A stretch of 64,000 nucleotides of DNA from the NCBI RefSeq assembly GCF_900100965.1, contig NZ_FMUJ01000002.1, positions 865,869 to 929,868 on the forward strand. Direction: 5' to 3'. The DNA is from Variovorax sp. EL159 (GTDB taxonomy: Bacteria > Pseudomonadota > Gammaproteobacteria > Burkholderiales > Burkholderiaceae_C). Under the pieces are notes generated by a model. The model was given only the letters and a program-made list of their open reading frames with translations. It did not search any database and had not been told where the DNA came from. A program made the translations under genes and the position numbers. Shown piece by piece: positions 54,901 to 64,000 of the stretch; position 1 is the stretch's first letter, and the number at the start of each line of letters is the position of its first letter.

Positions 54901-56560
54901 GATGCGCCCGGCCGAGCGCGCCGACCACGAAGCCCTGTTGCGCGAAGTCGAAGCCGAGGCCAGCCCCGTCACGCGTCTTTTCCACCTCTGGAGCCTCGAC
55001 GGCGACAAGCCGGCACCCGCCACGCATGCGGCGGTCTTCGAGGCAGGCTACTTCAGCCTGCTCGCACTGGCCCAGGCGCTCGATGCCGTCGGCGCCGCAA
55101 GCCGCCAGCCGCTGGCGCTCACCGTGGTCACCGACCGCGTCGAAGACGTGGCGGGCACCGAGCCCTTCGCGCCTGAAAAAGCCACCGTGCTCGGCATCGC
55201 CAAGGTGTTGGGGCAAGAGTCGCCTTCCGTGACATGCCGCGTCGTCGACGTGGTGCTGCCCGCGCCGGAAAGCGCTGCCGAAGCCGAGCTTGCCCGCCGC
55301 GTCGCCGAAGAGGCCGCTTCATCGGCCGACGATTTTGTCGTCGCCTACCGGGGACCGCACCGCTGGACCAAGCACTACGAGCCGGTGCCCGCACAGACGG
55401 CCGGCACGCAGCGCCTGCGCCAGGGCGGTGTGTACCTCATCACCGGTGGGCTGGGTGGGGTCGGCCTGGCGATGGCGCGCCACCTCAGCAAGCACTGGCA
55501 AGCGAAGCTCGTGCTGATGGGCCGTACGCCGCTGCCCGCGCGTGCCGACTGGGAACGCCTTGCCTCGGCTGCCGACCAGCCCGCATCGCTGCGGCGCAGG
55601 CTGCAGCAACTGATTGACCTCGAAGCCGATGGCGCGCAGGTGCTGGCGGTGGTGGGCGACGTCACCGACCCCGCGCAACTGCGCACCGCGCTGGCCGAGG
55701 TGCATGCGCGCTTCGGCCCGGTGAACGGCGTGGTGCACGCGGTCGTGCAACCCGATCGCGGCATGATCGCGCGGCGCACGCAGGCGCTGGTCGAGGCCGC
55801 GTTCGCGCCCAAGGTCGCGGGCACCATCGCACTGCTCGATGCACTGCGCGCCGAGCCGCTCGACTTCGTGCTGTTCTGCTCCTCGGTCGCCAGCCTCATC
55901 GGCGGCCTCGGCCGCAGCGACTATGCCGCGGCCAACGCCTACCTCGACGCTTTCGCGCACGCGCACCGGCGCCACTCGGCGCTGCCGGTGTTCTCGGTGA
56001 ACTGGGACGCCTGGCGCGACGTGGGCGTGGCCGTCGACATGGACATGCCCGAGGGCGTCGGCCTCGACGAACGCACCGGCGTGCTGGCTTTCGAGCGCAT
56101 CGCCAACGGCCCCGACTTGCCGCAGACCGTGGTGTCGATCACGCCGCTGGCACCGCGCCTGCGTCCGCTCGAAGGCCTGCTCGACGCGCTGGACGACGAT
56201 GCCGCCACGCCCGCCGCCGAGAACCGCGCCAGCCATTCGCGCCCGGTGCTGCCGACTGCCTACCGCGCGCCAGAAAGCGACCTCGAAGAAGGGCTGGCCG
56301 AGTTGTGGCGCGAAGCGCTCGGCATCGCGCCCGTGGGCGTGGACGACAACCTGTTCGAACTCGGCGGCGATTCGCTGCTCGCGATCCGGCTGCTGGCGCG
56401 GGTGCGCAAGGCCTTCGGCGTGGAGCTGCATCCGGCCGTCTTCTTCAAGGCACCCACCATCGCCGAACTGGCGGTGCTGGTCGAGATGCGGCTGATCGAA
56501 GAGATCGAGCGCGAAGCCGCCGAAGCCCCCGAAGCGACCACCGCGAGTCTTTCACCATGA
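51983..56560 (+). CDS. Type I polyketide synthase module: KS-AT-KR-ACP
   Basis: 1525 residues. KS (about 12-440): Cys in [13 protein letters not shown] near 188, HGTGTTLGD near 325, [10 protein letters not shown] near 362. AT (about 530-840): [30 protein letters not shown] near 632, and TASHS near 730. KR (about 1140-1330): [14 protein letters not shown] near 1156, the Ser/Tyr/Asn set in [23 protein letters not shown] Ser in [14 protein letters not shown] near 1463. No DH or ER, so it should add one reduced (beta-hydroxy) two-carbon unit to the first amino acid, giving a statine-like residue. AT motifs disagree about malonyl versus methylmalonyl. Confidence 0.95.
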   Translation: MSNFNDTTGPTGLEIAIVGMAGRFPGADDVDAFWRNIRDGIESMSRFTDEQLRERGVPQSLLDDPDYVKAGVLFEGFDKFDASFFGYTPREAETLDPQQRVFLECASAALEHAGCDPERWPGKVGVYAGEGANVYLIRNLLPSFGLGAHSGIADLLGLMSGNSGGSLCTRVAYKLDLRGPAVSVQTACSTSLVAVHTACQALLSHDCDMALAGGVWLNLLQEGGYRYQAGAILSPDGHCRAFDADAAGTVIGSGAGVVTLKRLDDALRDGDTIHAVIKGTAANNDGSAKVGFTAPSVDGQAEVIRAAQLIAGVSADTIGYVEAHGTGTTLGDPIEIAALTQAFRADTERRGFCAVGSVKTNIGHLDAAAGVAGLIKATLALKHRVLPPSLHFERPNPQIDFAGSPFYVSAQSQPWAEGRTPRRAGVSSFGIGGTNVHVVLEEAPAAQATAATSQWQVLPLAAKDEAALAQGRAQLAAHLQSHGEQALEDVAHTLQSGRRAFAWRSAVVANQSALAGEMLASPVVAATRVPAAAPGVVFLFPGGGTQHALMGQALYRDSAVFRQTLDRCAALLKQDAGIDLLDLLFPATGDEQAANARLARIEFAQPALFAVEYAMAHWWMHRGVAPSMMLGHSLGEYVAACLAGVFSLEDALRIVAARGHLMQTMAPGAMTAVPLTEAELAPYLAFGCDLAAVNAEQLCVLSGPIDAIERAEEALRAHQHQPRRLHVSTASHSRLADPIVAELERLIASVPRHAPRIPFMSNLTGQPITAEEAASPAYWGRHLRGTVRFVDGLRGLFATPGRVLLEVGPGETLTGLARQHPGSQSAAGIWASQAHPQQHARNAQQLANAVASLWTAGVAIDWDAAREGAVRRRVPLPTYAFQRRRFWIEAGEAAQSSSSSSSASGLFYAPTWLRAPAATPSEAKAAPQGCTLILGDADSFTDRLARTLRARGDQVVVALRGKKFARTAERQYAMRPAERADHEALLREVEAEASPVTRLFHLWSLDGDKPAPATHAAVFEAGYFSLLALAQALDAVGAASRQPLALTVVTDRVEDVAGTEPFAPEKATVLGIAKVLGQESPSVTCRVVDVVLPAPESAAEAELARRVAEEAASSADDFVVAYRGPHRWTKHYEPVPAQTAGTQRLRQGGVYLITGGLGGVGLAMARHLSKHWQAKLVLMGRTPLPARADWERLASAADQPASLRRRLQQLIDLEADGAQVLAVVGDVTDPAQLRTALAEVHARFGPVNGVVHAVVQPDRGMIARRTQALVEAAFAPKVAGTIALLDALRAEPLDFVLFCSSVASLIGGLGRSDYAAANAYLDAFAHAHRRHSALPVFSVNWDAWRDVGVAVDMDMPEGVGLDERTGVLAFERIANGPDLPQTVVSITPLAPRLRPLEGLLDALDDDAATPAAENRASHSRPVLPTAYRAPESDLEEGLAELWREALGIAPVGVDDNLFELGGDSLLAIRLLARVRKAFGVELHPAVFFKAPTIAELAVLVEMRLIEEIEREAAEAPEATTASLSP

Positions 56561-56643
56561 GCTCCCGTCCGGCCTCTCCGAACGCATCGAACGCCCCGAA
56601 CGGGGCTCGCACCGCAGCACGTGCTGCGAAGGTTATCCAATGA
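56557..56643 (+). CDS. Possible coupling mini-ORF between the PKS and NRPS genes
   Basis: A 28-codon frame whose ATG overlaps the PKS stop (ATGA) and whose stop overlaps the next NRPS start (ATGA). It bridges the whole spacer. The peptide (Ala/Ser/Pro/Asn-rich) has no known fold. It could pass ribosomes across the gap or be chance; the NRPS start also has its own GAAGG. Confidence 0.4.
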   Translation: MSSRPASPNASNAPNGARTAARAAKVIQ

Positions 56644-59600
56644 ATCAGAGCAAGGATCTTTCCGCGCGCCGCGCGCAGTTGTCGCCGGCGCAGCTGGAGA
56701 TGCTGCAGCGTCGCCTGAAGCGCGACGGCAATGCCGGCGCGCCCCCGGCGCCATCGCGCGACGCGATCGCGCGCGGCACCGACCATGGCGCCGCGCCCGT
56801 TTCGTTCGCGCAGCAGGGGCAGTGGTTCCTGTGGCAGCTCGATGCGGGCAACACGGCCTATCACGTGGGTGGTGGGTTGGGTTTTTCGGGGCCGCTGAAC
56901 GTGGCCGCGCTTCAAGAGGCGGTGCAGGCGCTCACGATGCGCCACGACACGCTGCGCACCGTGTTCCGCGCGGGCGCGCAGGGCCTGCCGGAGCAGTTCG
57001 TCGAGGCCGGGAGCCGCATCGAGATTCCCTTCGTCGATCTCGCGGGGCTCGATGCCACGGCCCGCGATGCGCGCTACCGCGAGACGGTGCTGCAGGTGTG
57101 CCGCACGCCCTTCGACCTGACGACGGGGCCGCTGTTGCGCGGCACCTTGCTGAAGATGGGGCCCGACGACCATCAACTGCTGTTGATGATGCATCACATC
57201 GGCTCCGACGCATGGTCGGTCGAACTGATCCTCGATGAACTGGCACGGCTCTATGCGTTGCGCTGCGAGGGCTCGCAAGCGCCGGCGGGCCCCGAGCCCG
57301 AGATCCGCTACATCGACTTCGCGCGCTGGCAACGCCAGTGGCTCGAAGGCGAAGAGGGCGCGCGACAGCTCGCCTACTGGCAGCAGCGGCTCGGCCATGG
57401 CCAGCCCGTGCTCGACCTTGCCACCGACCGGCCGCGCTCGGCCGGCGCGAACTACAGCGCGGCGCAGCACGCGCTCGACATTCCCGCGCAGTTGGCAGGC
57501 GAACTCAAGCGGCAGGCCCGTACGCAGGGCGGCACGCTTTTCATGGTGCTGCTCGCCGCCTTCCAGGCCCTGTTGTTCCGCTACACCGGGCAGTGCGAAG
57601 TGCGTGTCGGCGTACCTGTCGCGGGTCGCAGCCGGCCCGAAACGGCCGGCGTGGTGGGCGCCTTCATCAACACCGTGGTGATGGATGCGCGCATGGACGC
57701 GCGCATGCCTCTGGGCGATCTGCTGGCCCAGGTGCGCGAAACCGCGATCGAGGCGCAGGCCCACCAGGAGCTGCCCTTCGAGCAACTGGTGCAGGCGCTG
57801 CGCCCCGACCGCGGGCATGCCGGGGCCTCGCTGTTCCAGGTCATGTTCAACCACCTCGGCGAGGGCGACCGGCCGTTGCGCGGATGGCCCGGCCTGCAGG
57901 TGCGCCGCATCGATCTCGAAGAGCGCGCCGCGCCTTTCGAGCTGACGCTCGAAACCATCGAGCGCGCGGACGGTGGCATTCGCGCGGCCTTCCGCTACGC
58001 GGCCGAGCTGTTCGAGCCCGGCACCATCGAGCGTCTTGCCGGGCACTACCGGCGCGTGCTCGAAGCCCTGGTGGCGCAACCGACGCTTGCGTTGGGAGAT
58101 CTCGACCTGTTGGGCGATGTGGAGCATGCGCAGCTCGCGCAATGGGGAGTCAACGCGGCGCACCACGGTGAGCCAGTGCCGGTGCATCGCCTGATCGAAC
58201 GACAGGCCGCGGCGCAGCCCGATGCGGTCGCGCTCGTTTTCGGCGAGCAAACACTGAGCTACCTCGAACTCAACCGGCGCGCCAACCAGCTTGCGCATCG
58301 GCTGATCGCAGAGGGCGTTCGCCCCGAGGCCAAGGTCGGCGTGGCGCTGGAGCGCAGCATCGAACTCGTGGTGGCGCTGATCGGCGTCATGAAGGCCGGC
58401 GGCGCCTATGTGCCGCTGGACCCGGAATACCCCGCCGACCGGCTCGCCCACATGACGGAAGACAGCGAGCTGTCGCTGGTGCTGACACAAGGCCATCTGC
58501 ACGAGCGCCTGTCGTGGCCTGCCGGCGTTGCGGTGTGGACGATCGACGCGATGGACTTCGCCGGATGCGCCGAGACCGACCCCGTGGTGGCGCTCCATGC
58601 GGAAAACCTTGCCTACGTGATCTACACCTCGGGCTCCACCGGCAAGCCCAAGGGCGCGGCCAACCGTCACGGCGCGCTGCACAACCGCCTGGCCTGGATG
58701 CAGCAGGCCTACGGCCTCGGCCCCGAAGACACGGTGCTGCAGAAGACCCCATTCAGCTTCGACGTCTCGGTGTGGGAATTCTTCTGGCCGTTGATGCAGG
58801 GCGCGCGTCTGGTCGTGGCGCGGCCTGGCGATCATCGCGAGCCGGCACGGCTGGTCGAGTTGATCCGCCGCCATGAAGTGAGCACACTTCACTTCGTGCC
58901 TTCGATGCTGCAGGCGTTCCTTGCGCATGAAGGCGTCGAGGCCTGCACGAGCCTGCGGCGCATCGTCTGCAGCGGCGAGGCATTGCCCGCCGAAGCGCAG
59001 AACGGCGTGCATGCACGGCTGTCCGGCGCGACGCTCTACAACCTCTACGGCCCGACCGAGGCCGCCATCGACGTCACGCACTGGACCTGCCGCAACGACG
59101 GCCGCAGCCAGGTTGCGATCGGGCGGCCGATCTCGGGCATCCGCACGTACGTGCTCGATGCCTCGCTGAACCTCGTGCCGCCGGGCGTGGCGGGCGAGCT
59201 GTATCTGGGCGGCGTCGGCCTGGCGCGCGGCTACGTGAAGCGGGCGGGCCTGACGGCCGAGCGCTTCGTGGCCGACCCTTTCGATGCGAAGGGCGGGCGC
59301 CTCTATCGCACGGGCGACCTCGTGCGCTGGAATGCGCAGGGTCAGCTCGACTACCTCGGCCGGCTCGACCACCAGGTGAAGATCCGGGGCTTTCGCATCG
59401 AGCTGGGCGAGATCGAAGCCCAGTTGCTGGCGCAGCCCGAGGTCCGCGAAGCCGTGGTCGTGGCAAGGGAGCGCGGCGGCGCCGCGATCCTCGTGGCGTA
59501 CCTGTCCGCGCAGGCGGGGCAGGCCATCGACACGGCGCAGCTGCGCACGCGCCTCGGCCGCGTGCTGCCCGACCACATGGTGCCCGGCGTCATCGTGACC

Positions 59601-59993
59601 TTGGCGTCGCTGCCGCTCAATGCGAACGGCAAGGTCGACCGCAAGGCGCTGCCCGACCCCGGGCGCGGCGGCAGCAGCGAAGCCGCTCACGAAGCACCCG
59701 AGGGCGACACCGAAGTCGCGCTCGCGGCCATCTGGGCCGAAGTGCTGGGCATCGGGCGTATTGGCCGCAATGACCACTTCTTCGAGCTGGGCGGACATTC
59801 GCTGATGTCGATGCAGGTGGTGGCGCGCGTGCAGGCCGGCCTGCATTCGGACCTTGCGGTCAAGGACATCTTTCAACACCCGGTTCTGAGGGACATGGCC
59901 GCCCTGATCGCCGAAGCGGGCGCGCGCAAGCCGCACGCGCAGTCGCTGCTCGACATCGACGCCTTCATCGACGCCATGGAAGAAACAACCTGA
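56640..59993 (+). CDS. NRPS module C-A(Ser)-T
   Basis: 1117 residues. C domain with the entry motif [13 protein letters not shown] and active-site [11 protein letters not shown] near 184 (Ala where Gly is usual). A domain with [11 protein letters not shown] near 662 and [10 protein letters not shown] near 707. Specificity residues read by position: D-V-W-H-V-S-L-I-D-K, the standard serine code. T domain Ser in [11 protein letters not shown] near 1050. No epimerase or thioesterase, so L-serine is passed on. Being downstream of the PKS, its C domain joins a polyketide acyl donor to serine. The stop overlaps the next start (TGATG). Confidence 0.95.
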   Translation: MNQSKDLSARRAQLSPAQLEMLQRRLKRDGNAGAPPAPSRDAIARGTDHGAAPVSFAQQGQWFLWQLDAGNTAYHVGGGLGFSGPLNVAALQEAVQALTMRHDTLRTVFRAGAQGLPEQFVEAGSRIEIPFVDLAGLDATARDARYRETVLQVCRTPFDLTTGPLLRGTLLKMGPDDHQLLLMMHHIGSDAWSVELILDELARLYALRCEGSQAPAGPEPEIRYIDFARWQRQWLEGEEGARQLAYWQQRLGHGQPVLDLATDRPRSAGANYSAAQHALDIPAQLAGELKRQARTQGGTLFMVLLAAFQALLFRYTGQCEVRVGVPVAGRSRPETAGVVGAFINTVVMDARMDARMPLGDLLAQVRETAIEAQAHQELPFEQLVQALRPDRGHAGASLFQVMFNHLGEGDRPLRGWPGLQVRRIDLEERAAPFELTLETIERADGGIRAAFRYAAELFEPGTIERLAGHYRRVLEALVAQPTLALGDLDLLGDVEHAQLAQWGVNAAHHGEPVPVHRLIERQAAAQPDAVALVFGEQTLSYLELNRRANQLAHRLIAEGVRPEAKVGVALERSIELVVALIGVMKAGGAYVPLDPEYPADRLAHMTEDSELSLVLTQGHLHERLSWPAGVAVWTIDAMDFAGCAETDPVVALHAENLAYVIYTSGSTGKPKGAANRHGALHNRLAWMQQAYGLGPEDTVLQKTPFSFDVSVWEFFWPLMQGARLVVARPGDHREPARLVELIRRHEVSTLHFVPSMLQAFLAHEGVEACTSLRRIVCSGEALPAEAQNGVHARLSGATLYNLYGPTEAAIDVTHWTCRNDGRSQVAIGRPISGIRTYVLDASLNLVPPGVAGELYLGGVGLARGYVKRAGLTAERFVADPFDAKGGRLYRTGDLVRWNAQGQLDYLGRLDHQVKIRGFRIELGEIEAQLLAQPEVREAVVVARERGGAAILVAYLSAQAGQAIDTAQLRTRLGRVLPDHMVPGVIVTLASLPLNANGKVDRKALPDPGRGGSSEAAHEAPEGDTEVALAAIWAEVLGIGRIGRNDHFFELGGHSLMSMQVVARVQAGLHSDLAVKDIFQHPVLRDMAALIAEAGARKPHAQSLLDIDAFIDAMEETT

Positions 59994-62900
59994 TGGAAAC
60001 AACGACAGCCACCCACGACCACATCGGCCGCCGCTTCTCGCGCCTGAACCCGGCGCAGCGCCGCGCGGTGTACCAGAAGATCCGCGCCGAAGGCTTCACC
60101 ATCGGGCAGTTCCCGATCGTTGCGCGCGATGCGTCGGCACAGCCGGCCTGCGTGCCCTCGTATGCGCAGATGCGCCAGTGGTTCCTGTGGCAGCTCGATG
60201 CGGGCAGCTCGGCGTATCACATCTCGGGCGGGCTTCGGCTCGAGGGGCAACTGGACATCGAGGCGCTGAAGGAAAGCTTCAACGCGCTGGTCGCGCGCCA
60301 CGAATCGCTACGCACCGTGTTCAGTGCCACGGCCGAGGGGCTGGTCGAGCCACGGGTGTTGCCGCATGTCGTGCTGGACATTCCTTTCGTCGATCTTTCG
60401 TCGTTGGAGGCCGCACAGCGCGAGGCCCGCGCGCAAGAAGAAACCCGCCGCATCGCCGACACGCCCTTCGACCTGACGACCGGGCCGCTGCTGCGGGTTG
60501 CGCTGATCCGCCTCGGCGGCGACGCGCATGTGCTGGCGGTGGTGATGCATCACATCGTGTCCGATGGCTGGTCGATGCGCATCGTGGTGGACGAATTCGT
60601 CGCGCAGTACCGCGCACGCGTGCAGGGGCTGGCGCCGGAAGCGGAGGCGCTGCCGATCCAGTACGCCGACTACGCGATCTGGCAGAAGCACTGGCTCGAA
60701 GCCGGCGAGAAAGACCGGCAGCTCGACTACTGGAAGGCCCAGCTCGGTGCCGAGCATCCGGTGTTGCAACTGCCCACCGACCACCCGCGCAGCGCGGACG
60801 GCAAGTACCGCGCCGCGCACCATGCCACGGCCTTGCCGCCGTCGCTGGCCGAGGCGCTGCGACGGCGCGCGCAGGCCGAGGGCGCCACGCTGTTCATGGT
60901 GCTGCTCACGGGCTTCCAGGTGCTGCTGAACCGCTACACCGCGCAAAAGGACATCCGGGTCGGCGTACCGATCGCCAACCGCCATCGGGTGGAGTCCGAA
61001 CGCATCATCGGCTTCTTCGTCAACACGCAGGTGCTGCGCAACGCGCTCGACGGCCGCATGCGCCTGAAGCAGGCGCTCGCGAACACGCGCGAAGCGGCAC
61101 TGGGCGCGCAGGCGCACCAGGACTTGCCTTTCGAGCAGCTCGTGGAAGCCCTGCAGCCCGAGCGCAGCCTGAGCACGGCGCCGCTGTTCCAGGTGATGTT
61201 CAACCACCTGCAGCAGGACCACCGCGCGCTCGAGAGCCTGCCGGGACTGGCGTTGCAGGACTACGCGCTGGGCGAACAGGCGGCCCAGTTCGAACTGACG
61301 CTGGGCGCCATCGAGGACGGCCCTGGGCAGGTTCAGCTGAACTTTCACTACGCCCGCGAGTTGTTCGACGCACGGACCGTCGAGCGCATGGCGGCGCATT
61401 ACTTCGCGGTGCTGGAAGCGCTGGCCCACGCGCCGGACCAGCGCATCGGCGACATCGACCTGCTGGCCGCCGACGAAACGCGGCAGCTCACGCAATGGGG
61501 CGTGAACCTGCGCGCGGAGGGCGGCGACGCCGAACCCGTGCACCGCCTGATGGCGCGGCAGGCAAAGGCGCAACCCGATGCCACCGCGTTGATCTTCGGC
61601 GACCGGACCTTGAGCTATGGCGAACTCGACCGCCGAGCCAACCGCCTCGCGCACCGATTGATCGCATGGGGCGTGAAGCCCGAGGCGCGTGTCGGCATCG
61701 CGGTCGAACGCTCGATGGACATGGTCGTCGGCCTGCTCGGCATCCTCAAGGCCGGCGCCGCCTATGTGCCGATGGACACCGAATACCCGGTGGACCGTCT
61801 GGCCTACATGGCCGAAGACAGCGGCATCGCGCTGCTCGTGACCCAGAGCCATCTGCGCTCGCGCGTTCCCCTGCGCGAGGGCGTGCGGGTGCTCGAACTC
61901 GACACCACCGACCTGGCAGCCGACAGCGAGCTGGCGTCCGAGGTGCCGGTGCACGCCGGCCAACTGGCCTACATCATCTACACCTCGGGATCGACCGGCA
62001 TGCCCAAGGGCGTGATGGTGGCGCACGGCCCCTTCGCCGCGCATTGCGTCGACACGGCCGTGCTCTACGAGATGGGGCCGCGCTCTTGCGAGCTGCACTT
62101 CCTGTCTTTCTCTTTCGACGGCGCGCACGAACGGCTCTTTACCGCGCTGTGTTGCGGCGCCTCGCTGCTGCTGCGCGACGCCACGCTCTGGACCGCCGAG
62201 CAGACGCTCGACGCGATGCAGCGGCATGGCGTGACCAATGCCGGCTTTCCGCCGGTCTACCTGCGCCAGCTCGCCGACTGGGCGCGCGACACCGGCCGCT
62301 GCCCGCCCGTGCACCTGTACTCCTTCGGCGGCGAGGCGATGTCGCGCGAGAGCTTCGATGCGGTGCGCAAGCACCTGAAGCCGCAGATCCTCATCAACGG
62401 CTACGGCCCGACCGAAGCGGTGGTCACGCCGATGCTGTGGAAGGTCGATGCGGCCGCGAGCTTCAGCGAGGGCTATGCGCCCATTGGCCAGCCCGTGGGC
62501 GGGCGCAAGGCCTACGTGCTCGACGGCGACCTCAACCGCGTGCCGCGCAACGTGGCCGGCGAGCTGTACCTTGGCGGCACCGGCCTCGCACGCGGCTACC
62601 TGCATCGCGCGGGCCTGAGCGCCGAGCGCTTCGTCGCCGATCCTTTCGACGGGGCCGGCGGCCGGCTCTACCGCACCGGCGACTGGGTGCGCTGGCGCGA
62701 CGACGGCCAGCTCGAATACCTGGGGCGCATCGACCACCAGGTGAAGGTGCGCGGCTTTCGCATCGAGTTGGGCGAGATCGAGGCGCGGCTGCTGGCCGAG
62801 CCCGAAGTGCGGCAGGCGGTGGTGATTGCCGCGGCCGGCCTCAGTGGCGCGCGGCTCGTGGCCTATGTGTCGTCGCGAAGCGGCCAGCAGGCCGATGCGG

Positions 62901-64000
62901 CACAACTCAAGGAAAGGCTTGCGCGTGCGCTGCCCGACTACATGGTGCCGGCCGTCGTGATGGTGGTCGACGCGTTGCCGTTGAGCCCCAGCGGCAAGGT
63001 CGATCGCCATGCGCTGCCCGAACCCACGGCCGAGACGGGCCGCGCCTATGAGGCGCCGCAAGGCGAGGCTGAAGAGGCGCTCGCCAAGGTCTGGCGCGAT
63101 GTGCTGGGCCTGGCGCAAGTGGGCCGCAACGACAACTTCTTCGAGCTGGGCGGTGATTCGATCCTGAGCCTGCAGATCGTGGCGCGGCTGCGGCTGGCAG
63201 GCTGGAAGGCCACGCCCAAGCAGATTTTCGAGCGCCAGACCGTGGCTCAGCTTGCGGGCGCAATCGTGCCGAATGGCGATGCGAAGCGGCCCGCCGCCGA
63301 GTTGCAGGCAGCGGCGCAGGGCGAAGTGCCGCTGCTGCCGTTCCAGCGCGAGTTCTTCGAGATGAAGATGACAGCGCGCCATCACTGGAACCAGGCCGTG
63401 TTGCTGAAGAACCGCGAGCCGCTGCAACTGCCGGCCTTGCGGCAGGCCCTGCGCGCGGTGGTGCAGCAGCACGACAGCCTGCGTTTGCGCTTCACGCTGG
63501 ATGGCGAGGGCGCCTGGCAACAGCACTACGGAACGGTCTCCGACAACGAGTTCGCGGAGCTTCTCTGGGTGCGCAACGCCGGCGATGCGGCGCAGATCGA
63601 GGCGCTGTGCGAAGAAGCGCAGCGCAGCCTCGACCTGGCGCAAGGCTCGCTGATCCGTGCGCTGGTCATCGAGCTGCCAGAGGGCGAGTCGCGGCTGCTG
63701 CTGGCCATCCATCATCTGGTGGTCGATGGCGTGTCGTGGCGCATCCTGCTCGAAGACCTGCAGGACGCCTACCGCCAGAGCCTTGCAGGCCAGCCAGTCG
63801 CGCTGCCCGCGAAGACCAGCAGCTACAAGGACTGGTCGCTTGCGTTGCAAGGCTATGCCGCCGCCCACGGCGATGAGATCGACCACTGGCGCGCATTGAC
63901 CGATGTGCCGGCCAGCCTGCCTTGCGCGCACCCGCAAGCCTCGAACACGGCCCAAGACCAGCAGACCGTCGAACTTCAACTCGACAAGGCGACCACCGAC
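59993..64000 (+). CDS. NRPS C-A-T-E (cut at window edge)
   Basis: 1336 codons visible, no stop. A short N-terminal helix region ([18 protein letters not shown]) precedes C ([10 protein letters not shown] near 185), A ([11 protein letters not shown] near 663; FDGAHER near 708), T ([13 protein letters not shown] near 1053) and the start of an epimerisation domain ([20 protein letters not shown] near 1240). Specificity residues read D-G-E-G-S-G-G-V-T-K, of the DGE type seen for lysine- or hydroxyornithine-like residues in pyoverdine-class siderophores. With E present, a D-residue is expected. More modules probably follow to the right. Confidence 0.93.
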   Translation, partial: METTTATHDHIGRRFSRLNPAQRRAVYQKIRAEGFTIGQFPIVARDASAQPACVPSYAQMRQWFLWQLDAGSSAYHISGGLRLEGQLDIEALKESFNALVARHESLRTVFSATAEGLVEPRVLPHVVLDIPFVDLSSLEAAQREARAQEETRRIADTPFDLTTGPLLRVALIRLGGDAHVLAVVMHHIVSDGWSMRIVVDEFVAQYRARVQGLAPEAEALPIQYADYAIWQKHWLEAGEKDRQLDYWKAQLGAEHPVLQLPTDHPRSADGKYRAAHHATALPPSLAEALRRRAQAEGATLFMVLLTGFQVLLNRYTAQKDIRVGVPIANRHRVESERIIGFFVNTQVLRNALDGRMRLKQALANTREAALGAQAHQDLPFEQLVEALQPERSLSTAPLFQVMFNHLQQDHRALESLPGLALQDYALGEQAAQFELTLGAIEDGPGQVQLNFHYARELFDARTVERMAAHYFAVLEALAHAPDQRIGDIDLLAADETRQLTQWGVNLRAEGGDAEPVHRLMARQAKAQPDATALIFGDRTLSYGELDRRANRLAHRLIAWGVKPEARVGIAVERSMDMVVGLLGILKAGAAYVPMDTEYPVDRLAYMAEDSGIALLVTQSHLRSRVPLREGVRVLELDTTDLAADSELASEVPVHAGQLAYIIYTSGSTGMPKGVMVAHGPFAAHCVDTAVLYEMGPRSCELHFLSFSFDGAHERLFTALCCGASLLLRDATLWTAEQTLDAMQRHGVTNAGFPPVYLRQLADWARDTGRCPPVHLYSFGGEAMSRESFDAVRKHLKPQILINGYGPTEAVVTPMLWKVDAAASFSEGYAPIGQPVGGRKAYVLDGDLNRVPRNVAGELYLGGTGLARGYLHRAGLSAERFVADPFDGAGGRLYRTGDWVRWRDDGQLEYLGRIDHQVKVRGFRIELGEIEARLLAEPEVRQAVVIAAAGLSGARLVAYVSSRSGQQADAAQLKERLARALPDYMVPAVVMVVDALPLSPSGKVDRHALPEPTAETGRAYEAPQGEAEEALAKVWRDVLGLAQVGRNDNFFELGGDSILSLQIVARLRLAGWKATPKQIFERQTVAQLAGAIVPNGDAKRPAAELQAAAQGEVPLLPFQREFFEMKMTARHHWNQAVLLKNREPLQLPALRQALRAVVQQHDSLRLRFTLDGEGAWQQHYGTVSDNEFAELLWVRNAGDAAQIEALCEEAQRSLDLAQGSLIRALVIELPEGESRLLLAIHHLVVDGVSWRILLEDLQDAYRQSLAGQPVALPAKTSSYKDWSLALQGYAAAHGDEIDHWRALTDVPASLPCAHPQASNTAQDQQTVELQLDKATTD

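Overview
The window is high-GC, densely coded betaproteobacterial DNA. Comamonadaceae, most likely Variovorax, is the best guess. This rests on the housekeeping gene order (folC - SPOR protein - cvpA - purF - metZ - gltX - tRNAs), the TTT/Bug-type binding protein, and a lipopeptide-siderophore synthetase laid out like the variochelin and cupriachelin family. The genus is an inference; no 16S or other marker lies in the window.

Layout. 0-17.6 kb is core chromosome: an aldo/keto reductase tail, a DUF2975/XRE pair, ybaK, plsY, ridA-like, yajQ, murB, argG, ppnP, an ArsC/Spx-like gene, folC, SPOR, cvpA, purF (carrying an in-frame stop), metZ and gltX. Three tRNA genes (Ala-GGC, Glu-TTC, Asp-GTC) and a terminator follow at 17.6-18.0 kb. 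18.0-18.7 kb holds no convincing gene.

18.8-35.8 kb is accessory. The centre (19.9-28.5 kb) is a catabolic island: an MFS aromatic-acid-type importer, a LysR regulator, an aldolase - amidohydrolase - EPTP beta-propeller - unknown-protein operon, and a porin with a Bug-type periplasmic binding protein. The same sequence element, with identical spacing, sits in front of its three outward-reading transcription units, so they look like one regulon. A TetR/tannase-family esterase pair, an MFS exporter, an alpha/beta hydrolase and a LysR/GST pair follow.

35.9-42.3 kb holds an HU protein with a Lys/Ala tail, a DUF418 membrane protein, a four-gene Roadblock/GTPase operon, a SYLF lipoprotein and an orphan ParB-like protein.

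42.3-64.0 kb is a siderophore locus that runs off the right edge. A phosphopantetheinyl transferase lies opposite an ECF sigma factor with a candidate Fur box between them. Next come a FecR-like N-terminal fragment, an MbtH protein, a type II thioesterase and a SyrP-like Fe/2OG hydroxylase. The assembly line then reads FAAL-ACP-C-A-T, KS-AT-KR-ACP, C-A(Ser)-T and C-A-T-E (cut). The sigma factor probably switches on the locus under iron limitation; the transferase charges the carrier domains; the FAAL loads a fatty acid; and the modules add an amino acid, a polyketide unit, serine and a probable basic or hydroxamate residue. No transport or receptor genes are in view; they would be expected to the right.
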